The notes beneath the pieces were generated by a model. The model searched no databases. It worked only from the letters and a program-made list of their open reading frames with translations, and had not been told where the DNA came from. The position numbers and the translations under genes are program-made. Positions 1 through 6,176 of a DNA stretch of 13,166 nucleotides are shown here, piece after piece. The stretch comes from Candidatus Atribacter alterifermentans (GTDB lineage Bacteria > Atribacterota > Atribacteria > Atribacterales > Atribacteraceae): positions 1 through 13,166 of the forward strand of contig JAAYUP010000183.1 in NCBI GenBank assembly GCA_012517635.1. Direction: 5' to 3'. The stretch's first letter is position 1. Every line of letters starts with the position of its first letter.

Positions 1-108
1 TGAACTTTTTAAAAAATTATGAAAAAACTTTAATATTCGATTCATACTTCTTTAATACAAAGTTGATAAAAAATAGAAAATCATTCAAGATGAGGAGGTT
101 CTAATGAG

Positions 109-1659
109 ATGAAAATAACAAAGTTTACCATCCAAATAGTTTTCATTCTGGTGCTTTTCTGGAGCATGTTCCTGGTAAGTTCGGGACTTTGTGCTGACGA
201 AATCCCTTCGGCTCGATATGTCTTTTTCTTCATCGGTGATGGAATGGGTTTAGCTTCCATCAATGCTGCTGAAATCTACACCTCGGTCAATCAAGGTTCT
301 CTATCCGAACCAGCAATCTCAAAACTAAATTTCACCAAATTTCCAATCCTGGGACTTTGTACCACCTATGCCGCCGATGGTTTCATCACCGACTCAGCAT
401 CGGCTGGAACCGCCATAGCCACCGGTCACAAAACCAACGACGGAGTGATAAATATGGACCCCACCAAAACAGTGACGTATACCACTTTGGCAGAAATGGC
501 CAAAGAAAAAGGGATGAAAGTTGGGATCGTTTCGAGTGTTTCAATTGACCATGCTACCCCGGCTTGTTTTTATGCCCACCAATCCTCCCGCAAAAACTAT
601 TATGACATTGCCTGTGAGCTGGCTACGAGTCACTTTGATTACTTTGGAGGAGGAGGTTTTCTTCAGCCCCAAGGAAAAGAAAAGGATCAACCTGATGTCC
701 TGGACATCGCCAGAAAAAATGGATTTACTGTGGTTACCAGCAAGGATGAAATCCTCGCTTTGACTCCAGGACAGGAAAAAATTATAGCCATCAATCCTTC
801 CTTAGATGAAGAAAAAGCCTTTCCCTATGCAATTGATGCAAAACAAGATGACCTTACTTTAGCTGATTTTACCCGAAAAGGCATTGAGCTTCTCGATAAT
901 CCTAATGGATTCTTTTTCATGATTGAAGGAGGAAAAATTGATTGGGCTGCTCATGCTAATGATGCCAAAACAGCTATCGCTGATATTTTAGCCTTACAAA
1001 AAGCGGTGGATGAAGCTATCCAATTTGCCCAAACCCATCCGGAGGACACTCTCATTGTGATCACTGCTGATCATGAAACTGGGGGAATGAGCATCGGAAA
1101 TGCTGGAATGAAATACAGTACAAATCTTCACCTTTTGACTTTTCAGAAGATTTCTTATCAAGCAGTTGAACAATATGTTGAAGAACTAAGGAAAACCTAT
1201 CCTGAAGGAAAGTTAAACCTTGCTGAGATGATGGATTTCATCACCGAGAATTTCGGGGTAACTCTCCTTACTGATGCCGACCGAAACATCCTTAAAAATC
1301 AAGCTGAAGAGGGGGATAAAACCGCTGTTGAAAAACTCGCTCTTACATTAACTCCTGACGAAATTCAATCTCTCTCAGAAGCCTTGCTTCTCTCCCTTCA
1401 AGAACCGAAAGAAAGACCACAAGATGATCAAAGTTATCTTCATTATGGAGGATATGAACCACTTTCCATTACTTTGACCCGTATTTTAGATCAGAAGGCT
1501 GGAATTGGTTGGACTACCTATTCCCATACTGGAATTCCCGTTCCTGTGTATGCCCAAGGAGCTGGTCAGGAGCTCTTTGCTGGTTACTATGATAATACCG
1601 ATCTCTTTACTAAATTCACAATGGTCATGGGATTAGAACCGGTGGGAGTTGGGAAATAA
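109..1659 (+). CDS. phoA: secreted alkaline phosphatase (PhoA family)
   Basis: Hydrolyses phosphomonoesters outside the cytoplasm to release phosphate. The 516-residue product starts with a Sec signal peptide: Lys2 and Lys5, a hydrophobic core at about 7-25, and likely cleavage after Ala29. No lipobox precedes Cys28. Family motifs follow in order: GDGMG at 43-47 (metal Asp44), TDSASAG at 94-100 with nucleophile Ser96, DHATPA at 147-152, EGGKIDWAAH at 273-282 (metal ligands Glu273, Asp278, His282), ADHETGG at 320-326 (Asp321, His322) and YSHTG at 471-475 (His473). His148 sits where E. coli has an Asp ligand, as in many other bacterial and animal enzymes. About 150 residues separate the His322 and His473 motifs, so a largely helical insert is present and the protein is longer than the compact ~430-residue forms. 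The start is fixed by GAGGAGG at 92-98, ten bases upstream; an ATG at 104 stops after two codons. It appears monocistronic. Confidence 0.95.
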   Translation: MKITKFTIQIVFILVLFWSMFLVSSGLCADEIPSARYVFFFIGDGMGLASINAAEIYTSVNQGSLSEPAISKLNFTKFPILGLCTTYAADGFITDSASAGTAIATGHKTNDGVINMDPTKTVTYTTLAEMAKEKGMKVGIVSSVSIDHATPACFYAHQSSRKNYYDIACELATSHFDYFGGGGFLQPQGKEKDQPDVLDIARKNGFTVVTSKDEILALTPGQEKIIAINPSLDEEKAFPYAIDAKQDDLTLADFTRKGIELLDNPNGFFFMIEGGKIDWAAHANDAKTAIADILALQKAVDEAIQFAQTHPEDTLIVITADHETGGMSIGNAGMKYSTNLHLLTFQKISYQAVEQYVEELRKTYPEGKLNLAEMMDFITENFGVTLLTDADRNILKNQAEEGDKTAVEKLALTLTPDEIQSLSEALLLSLQEPKERPQDDQSYLHYGGYEPLSITLTRILDQKAGIGWTTYSHTGIPVPVYAQGAGQELFAGYYDNTDLFTKFTMVMGLEPVGVGK

Positions 1660-1680
1660 AAGGAGGGAAATTTCCACAAT

Positions 1681-1732
1681 AACAATTCGGAGGAAAATAG
1701 ATTATATAAAATGGTTTTTCCTCCGAATTGTT
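1681..1732. terminator. perfect 17-bp inverted repeat after phoA
   Basis: Positions 1681-1697 (AACAATTCGGAGGAAAA) are the exact reverse complement of 1716-1732, with an 18-nt A/T-rich loop. It lies 21 nt after the phosphatase stop codon, the expected place for a terminator. Only a weak T tract follows (CCATTTTCTATT), so it could instead be a transcript-stabilising hairpin or part of a dispersed repeat. The inverted repeat is certain; its role is inferred. Confidence 0.6.
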
Positions 1733-2119
1733 CCATTTTCTATTAGGGTAACCCGCGGTCAAATCTTGAGACTTGAATTTTGATGAGTTTGATCTCATTC
1801 ACAAATCAAAGTTGCGAATTGAATCGATCGTGTCAACATATTGAAAAATATGGTGCCTACCACTTCCATATTCGGTAATCAGCGATGTATTTATGGTTTA
1901 AATTTCCAATTCCCGCTGCTGCTTGAAGTTATATTTCGATATTTGAATTTTGTCATTTATAGTCTTCACTAAAAAGTGAAAATACCTGATGTTCTCTTAT
2001 TTCGATCAATATTTTCCATTGTGGAAAGAGAGAGTTTCTTGGTTGAGGTTGATTCACTTCTTTTGGTGGTATATTTATTGGAGTACGAATTACTCATTCT
2101 TCTCTAAACAAAAACTTTC
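1733..2119. other. intergenic region without a convincing gene
   Basis: About 390 nt between the phosphatase hairpin and the small membrane gene. I see short A/T-rich hairpins only: CATATT/AATATG near 1835-1850, TTCACT-AAAA-AGTGAA at 1965-1980 and TTTCC/GGAAA near 2012-2027. A possible 69-residue plus-strand frame at 1989-2198 is rich in Trp, Tyr, Phe and Ser, has no ribosome binding site and overlaps the better-supported minus-strand gene, so it is not called. No promoter, tRNA or riboswitch was recognised. Confidence 0.5.
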
Positions 2120-2293
2120 TTACTTCCCAAACCAATCATCATCCAAAGCTTTGATGTTGCCGGCAGGGGATGGAAGGATGATTATCTGGCTTAATTGAGG
2201 TCCAATTTTATGAATTCCACCTCGGGAATAATCAAATATAAAAAGGAAAGTCAGTCCGATCAATAGAAGCAGTAATACCCTACTCGCTTTCAT
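2120..2293 (-). CDS. small single-helix membrane protein, unknown function
   Basis: A 57-residue product. Residues 5-20 form a strongly hydrophobic segment (RVLLLLLIGLTFLFIF) after a basic N-terminus, followed by a soluble tail of about 35 residues ending in an acidic, aromatic patch (DDDWFGK). It could be a one-pass membrane protein with the tail outside, or a short secreted peptide with a signal sequence. The start is well supported: GGAGGA at 2302-2307 lies eight bases upstream of ATG 2293. The gene overlaps the last 14 nt of the permease gene, so the two are probably translationally coupled and may work together. I do not recognise the family. The downstream boundary is the TAA at 2120-2122, with no clear terminator after it. 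Confidence 0.6.
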   Translation of the reverse strand: MKASRVLLLLLIGLTFLFIFDYSRGGIHKIGPQLSQIIILPSPAGNIKALDDDWFGK

Positions 2294-3086
2294 GCTTTAT
2301 ATCCTCCGCTGGAACAATAACATGTTTTTCCAAAATCCAGGAACCGAACAGAAATACGATGAAAAAGCATAGAAGGAAGGCCAGTGTAGCTGGTCCATGG
2401 ATTTTGATGGTTTGAAGAGCGGTAGCATCTCCTAAATACTGCCAAATTCCAGAAAGAAACCAGCCATTTAACTGGAAGTTGGGAACAAAGGAAAGGAAAG
2501 GAACAAGCAATCCGGAATAACGAATTATAACCCAACCGAACGCAAAAAAGGTCCAGATGCTGATCAACCACCCTCCGTGACGAAATACGCGTCCAACAAT
2601 ATAAGCAAACTGGCTCAAAATTGCCACCAGGACAGAAATGATCGATAAAATGAGCCCGAGCTGCCACAAAACTTGATTGGGAATGGGCTCTAAAAGAGCA
2701 ATTTTGCTAAACAAGATGACCCCGATAAATATCACCACAATGAAGATAATCGTTTCGATCCATATCGTAAGTAGTTTCATGCTGGTCAGGGTTATTCCTT
2801 TCACCGGCAGCGAAAGAAGGTGAGCAATGGTTTTTTTCTGCCATTCTTCTCGAAGTAGATAAAACCCGCTGACCAAGGAATAAAAGGGAAGAAAAATGAT
2901 GGGAAGAAAACTTAAAATAAAGACCAGGGTTATATCCCAGGAATCCCGACGGAGATAGAGATACAAATCCCAGAGAATAACCAACGATAGAAGGAGAACA
3001 ATGCTCCCTAAGGAATTCTTGAGTTCATTTTTGAATAATGAGCCAAGCTTTGATTTCATTTCTTTACCCGATTTTTGAGGTGACAC
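2280..3086 (-). CDS. ABC-2 type transporter permease subunit
   Basis: An integral membrane protein of up to 268 residues with six predicted helices at about 28-45, 53-77, 106-130, 140-166, 173-199 and 232-252. Between helices 2 and 3 is the sequence REEWQKKTIAHLLSLPV (79-95), the region with conserved Glu, Thr and Leu-Pro that ABC-2 permeases place on the cytoplasmic side. This supports the permease subunit of an ABC exporter or a related membrane remodelling system; the substrate is unknown. No ATPase gene adjoins it, so the partner must be encoded elsewhere. The 3086 start is GTG with a purine run almost touching it; ATG at 3059 (residue 10) is an alternative with a weak GGTAAAG upstream. 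The stop overlaps the next small gene by 14 nt. ABC-2 membership is fairly sure; finer classification is not possible here. Confidence 0.75.
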   Translation of the reverse strand: MSPQKSGKEMKSKLGSLFKNELKNSLGSIVLLLSLVILWDLYLYLRRDSWDITLVFILSFLPIIFLPFYSLVSGFYLLREEWQKKTIAHLLSLPVKGITLTSMKLLTIWIETIIFIVVIFIGVILFSKIALLEPIPNQVLWQLGLILSIISVLVAILSQFAYIVGRVFRHGGWLISIWTFFAFGWVIIRYSGLLVPFLSFVPNFQLNGWFLSGIWQYLGDATALQTIKIHGPATLAFLLCFFIVFLFGSWILEKHVIVPAEDIKHESE

Positions 3087-3157
3087 CTTTCCACATTTTT
3101 CTTCACTTTTTGAGCTTTTGGTACTGATGAATCAAACCGTCTGACAAGTAAATTTAA

Positions 3158-3197
3158 AATAGGGGGCGCTAGAATGAAGCACCCCTATTGCTTTTTT
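3158..3197. terminator. terminator-like hairpin upstream of the ABC-2 permease
   Basis: AATAGGGG (3158-3165) pairs with CCCCTATT (3182-3189). An inner GCT/AGC pairing (3168-3170 with 3178-3180) closes a 7-nt loop. On the plus strand it is followed by GCTTTTTT; on the minus strand by TTTTAAATTT, so it could work in both directions. No gene is called on the plus strand before it. Its likely job is to stop minus-strand transcription from the tRNA or thr-operon side before the permease gene. Confidence 0.55.
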
Positions 3198-3385
3198 ATC
3201 TCCAACTCAAGGTAATAGTTTAACCTATTTTGAATACTATCTGAATATGATTCTATAAAATTATCGGAAATGTTCAATAATCCATTCCCGTTCTGAAGGG
3301 TGTGAACCGATCAATATAGAGTAACAAAATGGATGGAAACGTAACAACTGAAAATGCAACAAACCAAAAAAAATGAATGAATATC

Positions 3386-3411
3386 GTAGGGGCGGACCGA
3401 TGTGTCCGCCC
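3386..3411 (+). repeat. REP-like palindromic element, copy 1
   Basis: A 26-nt element beginning GTAGGGGC. Its 8-bp stem GGGCGGAC (3390-3397) pairs with GTCCGCCC (3404-3411) around a 6-nt loop. An outer stem AAAAATGAAT (3369-3378) with ATTCATTTTT (3413-3422) extends the hairpin, leaving an 11-nt bulge on the left. It is much more GC-rich than the surrounding DNA. A second copy in inverted orientation is at 3571-3596. Confidence 0.75.
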
Positions 3412-3570
3412 AATTCATTTTTACCCAACATTTGTTCTTCGATAATTGGTTCAATCCAACAAAATGAAATAAATACCGCAAAAAGGATGATATAGAATAA
3501 AAAATGAAAAAATTGGTGAAAATGATTCCATTCATAATAATCTGGAAAAATCAATTGGGTGGTCATATAC

Positions 3571-3596
3571 GGGCAGACACCCAGGTCTGCCCCTAC
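3571..3596 (-). repeat. REP-like palindromic element, copy 2 (inverted)
   Basis: The same 26-nt length and GTAGGGGC start as copy 1, read on the minus strand. The stem is GGGCAGAC/GTCTGCCC with a 6-nt loop. Compared with copy 1, one G-C pair of the stem is replaced by A-T on both sides, a compensatory change that keeps the hairpin. The two copies point their GTAGGGG ends outward and bracket 211 bp, like a REP pair or the ends of a small non-autonomous element. Confidence 0.75.
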
Positions 3597-3648
3597 GAGA
3601 ATAAAAATAATAAAATATCAAATGATAATAATAATTGAATAGATAGAT

Positions 3649-3693
3649 CGTCATCCCTCACAATGCCACGTCACTCCGTTCCTCGCAATGACG
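3649..3693. repeat. CGTCATTGCGAGG-type dispersed repeat
   Basis: A 45-nt segment with inverted ends CGTCAT/ATGACG and two internal copies of CCTC(A/G)CAATG. Read on the minus strand it opens CGTCATTGCGAGG, a signature I recall from short dispersed intergenic repeats in several bacterial genomes. The boundaries are set by the terminal inverted repeat. Whether other copies exist in this genome cannot be seen here. Confidence 0.55.
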
Positions 3694-3727
3694 AAAATAT
3701 TATTTCCTTAAGAGTTTTATAGCTTTT

Positions 3728-3777
3728 CCTTCGCCCCCTCAGTATTTATAGATGGGAGAAGGTGAGGATGAGGGTGG
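3728..3777. repeat. CCCTCATCCTCACCTTCTCCC-type dispersed repeat
   Basis: On the minus strand this about 50-nt segment opens CCACCCTCATCCTCACCTTC and ends in GAGGGGGCGAAGG, with CCTTCTCCC and the final G-rich part able to pair imperfectly. It resembles pyrimidine-rich intergenic repeats known from many bacterial genomes, by recollection only. It stands out from the A/T-rich flanks. The boundaries are approximate. Confidence 0.45.
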
Positions 3778-3833
3778 TTTTTAAACTGTTCACGGTATTT
3801 TCAAGATAGAAAGATGAAGATTTTGATATCAAC

Positions 3834-3917
3834 TGGTGCGAGAGAGGGGAGTTGAACCCCTACGGATTACTCCACTGGATCCTAAGTCCAGCGCGTCTGC
3901 CATTCCGCCACTCTCGC
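3834..3917 (-). tRNA. tRNA-Leu (anticodon UAG)
   Basis: An 84-nt class II tRNA with an encoded CCA. The acceptor arm GCGAGAG pairs with CTCTCGC, followed by discriminator A and CCA (3834-3836). The anticodon stem CTGGA/TCCAG encloses CTTAGGA, so the anticodon is TAG (3882-3884), reading CUA and other CUN leucine codons. The long variable arm contains GGA/TCC, and the T arm is AGGGG-TTCAACT-CCCCT. The D arm carries the GCG/CGC pairing. It lies 23 nt after the asd stop on the same strand, with a likely promoter in between and no obvious terminator downstream. Confidence 0.96.
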
Positions 3918-3933
3918 ACTTTTCTACTGAATT

Positions 3934-3961
3934 ATTATACTCATTTTTTTTCAATCAGCAA
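3934..3961 (-). promoter_or_regulatory. candidate promoter of tRNA-Leu
   Basis: On the minus strand a perfect TATAAT (3934-3939) lies 16 nt after TTGCTG (3956-3961), a partial match to TTGACA. The predicted start would be about ten bases before the tRNA 5' end. The -35 hexamer is inside the last codons of asd. This would let the tRNA be transcribed independently of the amino acid operon, though read-through from asd also seems possible because no terminator separates them. Confidence 0.55.
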
Positions 3962-4954
3962 TTCGGCAATTTGAATTGCGTTGAGAGCTGCTCCCTTACG
4001 AATCTGATCACCTACCACCCAGAAATTCAACCCATTGGAGCAGGAAATGTCTTCACGAATTCGTCCCACAAAACAATTATCTTTCCCTGAAACAAACCAA
4101 GGCATGGGATAGAATCGATTCGCTGGGTCATCCTGCACAGTTACCCCTGGAAAAGTAGAAAGAAGCTCGATGGCTTTATCCCGGGTAATCTTTCTTTCAG
4201 TTTCAATATTCACCGATACCGAATGGGCACGAAGTACTGGAACTCGAACACAGGTTGCAGTCAACTGTAAATCAGGCTCGCCCATGATTTTTCGAGTCTC
4301 CCAAACCATTTTCATTTCTTCTTTGGTATAAAAATTATCCATAAAGACGTCGATCTGAGGAATAAGATTAAAAGCGATTTGGTAAGGAAAAACCCCGGCT
4401 ACCATCTCTCGACCAAAAGCATACTCTTTCACTTGGTCTTCTAATTCCTGCATCGCTTTGGTACCAGCTCCCGAAGCGGCTTGATAGCTTGATGCCACCA
4501 CTCTTTTAATTCTTCCATAATCGTGAAGCGGCTTCAAAGGAACAATCGCGACAATAGTTGTGCAATTTGGGTTGGCAATAATATTTTTCTTCCTAAAATC
4601 AATAACTGCATCGGGATTTACTTCTGGAACGATCAATGGGACCTCAGGATCCTGCCGAAAGGCCGATGAATTATCAATAACAATACACCCTTCTTGACTG
4701 GCGAGAGGTGCAAATTCCTTACTGATCGATGCTCCAGCGCTAAACAAAGCAAGGTCGATTCCTTGAAAGCTTCCTGCTGATAGGACTTCAACCGGGATCT
4801 TTTCTCCACGAAATGTAACGATCTTTCCTATCGATCGCTGCGATGCCAACGGTTTTAATTGTTTAACCGGAAAATTTCTCTCTTCAAGAATTTTTAACAT
4901 TTCCTGGCCAACTGCACCAGTTACTCCGGCTACCGCAACATTATAACTCTTCAT
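3941..4954 (-). CDS. asd: aspartate-semialdehyde dehydrogenase
   Basis: Reduces aspartyl-4-phosphate with NADPH to aspartate semialdehyde, the branch point to lysine and to homoserine/threonine; cytoplasmic. The 337-residue protein has the N-terminal nucleotide-binding loop GVTGAVGQ (10-17), catalytic cysteine in NPNCTT (Cys131), SSYQAASGAG (155-164) with Gln158, and VRVPVLRAHS (236-245) with catalytic His244. Length and motifs match the bacterial enzyme. The frame stays open upstream to 5011, but ATG 4954 is chosen because GAGGAGG (4964-4970) lies nine bases before it and the protein then begins directly with the conserved MKSYNVAVAG; the extra 19 residues would lie inside lysC. It overlaps the end of lysC by 14 nt and is the last gene of the thr operon. 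Confidence 0.95.
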   Translation of the reverse strand: MKSYNVAVAGVTGAVGQEMLKILEERNFPVKQLKPLASQRSIGKIVTFRGEKIPVEVLSAGSFQGIDLALFSAGASISKEFAPLASQEGCIVIDNSSAFRQDPEVPLIVPEVNPDAVIDFRKKNIIANPNCTTIVAIVPLKPLHDYGRIKRVVASSYQAASGAGTKAMQELEDQVKEYAFGREMVAGVFPYQIAFNLIPQIDVFMDNFYTKEEMKMVWETRKIMGEPDLQLTATCVRVPVLRAHSVSVNIETERKITRDKAIELLSTFPGVTVQDDPANRFYPMPWFVSGKDNCFVGRIREDISCSNGLNFWVVGDQIRKGAALNAIQIAELLIEKK

Positions 4955-6176
4955 GGATTGAGACCTCCTCATCTTCGATGAATTCTTTATGAAGCGCCTG
5001 CACAGCTTCATTGATCCTCGAATTGGGAATCAAACATGATATTCTCAAATTCGAGGTACTGATCATATCAATATTAATCCCTTGTTCCGAAAGAGCATTG
5101 AACATTCGATAGGCAATATTGGGATCGCTCGCAATGCCTGCCCCGACGATTGAAATTTTCGCCATCGCCTCATCTAGTTTGACTTCTCTGAATTGGATCT
5201 TCTGACTCAAATTGACAATCACTCTCTTCAGACGGTTTTCATCCTCTCGGGATATAACAAACGCCACGTCTTTTTTATCTTCTCGACCTTCACTTTGAAT
5301 AATCATGTCGACCGAAACTGAACAATCAGCTAATTCTTTAAAAATTAAAGCTGCGACTCCCGGACGATTGGGAACTTCGAGAAATACAACTTTCATAACA
5401 TTGCCATTATGGGTAATCGCCCGCACTTTAACATCTTCCATCGATCGCATCTTTTCCACCCACGTCCCTTCTTCCTGAGTAAAAGTACTCCGCACCTGGA
5501 CTTTCACACCATAGACCTGAGAAAAATCAACTGAACGAATTTGTAAAACCTTTGCACCTAAATTTGCCATTTCTGACATTTCATCATAGGAGATCCGATT
5601 GATTTTTCTTGCCTGCGGAACAATCCTCGGATCTGCAGTGTACACCCCATTCACATCGGTAAATATCTCGCAATAATCAGCAGTTAAAGCTGCTGCCAAG
5701 GCACAGGCGGTGGTATCGCTCCCTCCCCGGCCTAAAGTCGTGATATCATAATCAGAACTCATCCCTTGAAAACCAGCAACGATGACCACCTTATTTTCAT
5801 CAAGATGACGGAAGATTCTTTGAGGATCGATGGTTATAATCTTCGCCTTGGTATGGAAATTCGAGGTTTGAATGCCTGCTTGACCTCCGGTCAGAGCAAT
5901 CGCTTCCTGGCCTAAGGCATTGAGGGCCATAGAAAGCAAAGCAATAGACACCTGCTCCCCAGTGGAGAGAAGCATATCCAGCTCTCGATCGGGGGGAAAG
6001 GGGTGAACTTCTCGGGCTATTTCTATCAACTGATCAGTGGTTTTTCCCATAGCCGAAACCACCACCACCAAGCGATGCCCTTGATCCACATAGGATTTTA
6101 TCCGACAAGCGACCGATTTCACCTTATCTAAATCGGCAACCGACGATCCACCATATTTCTGCACAATGAGACTCAT
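4941..6176 (-). CDS. lysC: aspartate kinase with two ACT domains
   Basis: Phosphorylates aspartate, the first step of the lysine, threonine and methionine pathway; cytoplasmic. The 411-residue protein has an amino acid kinase domain (about 2-230) with QKYGGSSV (6-13), STGEQVS (71-77), GRGGSDTTA (149-157) and DVNGVYTADPR (174-184). Two ACT domains follow: one around 263-330 (FLEVPNRPGVA) and one from 338 (KISIVGAGIAS, then MISTSNLRIS), implying feedback control by lysine and/or threonine. The start is ATG 6176, which overlaps the thrB stop as ATGA; upstream codons to 6209 would only duplicate thrB sequence. The kinase is monofunctional, not fused to homoserine dehydrogenase. An internal ATG at 5450, preceded by GGGTGG, could yield a separate ACT-only beta subunit as in Bacillus aspartokinase II. 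Confidence 0.95.
   Translation of the reverse strand: MSLIVQKYGGSSVADLDKVKSVACRIKSYVDQGHRLVVVVSAMGKTTDQLIEIAREVHPFPPDRELDMLLSTGEQVSIALLSMALNALGQEAIALTGGQAGIQTSNFHTKAKIITIDPQRIFRHLDENKVVIVAGFQGMSSDYDITTLGRGGSDTTACALAAALTADYCEIFTDVNGVYTADPRIVPQARKINRISYDEMSEMANLGAKVLQIRSVDFSQVYGVKVQVRSTFTQEEGTWVEKMRSMEDVKVRAITHNGNVMKVVFLEVPNRPGVAALIFKELADCSVSVDMIIQSEGREDKKDVAFVISREDENRLKRVIVNLSQKIQFREVKLDEAMAKISIVGAGIASDPNIAYRMFNALSEQGINIDMISTSNLRISCLIPNSRINEAVQALHKEFIEDEEVSIHEEL

Larger units (their letters stand above)
3198..3833. other. gene-poor intergenic region holding dispersed repeats
   Basis: About 640 nt with no credible gene. It contains the repeat elements listed separately at 3386-3411, 3571-3596, 3649-3693 and 3728-3777. 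A 101-residue minus-strand frame (3261-3566) runs through the first element. Its composition is that expected of A/T-rich noncoding DNA (very rich in Phe, Ile, His), it lacks a ribosome binding site, and part of its sequence is simply the repeat translated. Remaining DNA is A/T-rich and shows nothing recognisable. Confidence 0.6.

Noticed and set aside
1..108. A Pho box or clear promoter upstream of the phosphatase
   Set aside because: No CTGTCAT-like repeats; TTGATA at about 63 lacks a matching -10 box at the right distance, so I do not call a promoter in this A/T-rich stretch.
1630..1798. A minus-strand frame of about 56 codons starting at 1798 and running across the 17-bp inverted repeat
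   Set aside because: It reads antisense into the phosphatase end and the hairpin; composition is not protein-like and no start signal is present.
1980..2095. A short minus-strand frame of about 42 codons beginning MSNSYSNKY, downstream of the 57-residue gene
   Set aside because: Low-complexity Ser/Thr/Lys composition, only a purine run before the ATG, and its stop falls in a simple hairpin; nothing supports translation.
1989..2198. A 69-codon plus-strand frame after the phosphatase
   Set aside because: No ribosome binding site, odd Trp/Tyr/Ser-rich composition, and it overlaps the better-supported 57-residue minus-strand gene.
3261..3566. A 101-codon minus-strand frame rich in Phe, Ile and His that could look like a membrane protein
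   Set aside because: It runs through the 26-nt hairpin repeat, has no ribosome binding site, and its hydrophobicity is that expected from A/T-rich noncoding DNA.
3386..3777. A CRISPR array
   Set aside because: The repeats differ in sequence and orientation and are not regularly spaced with spacers; no cas gene is present.
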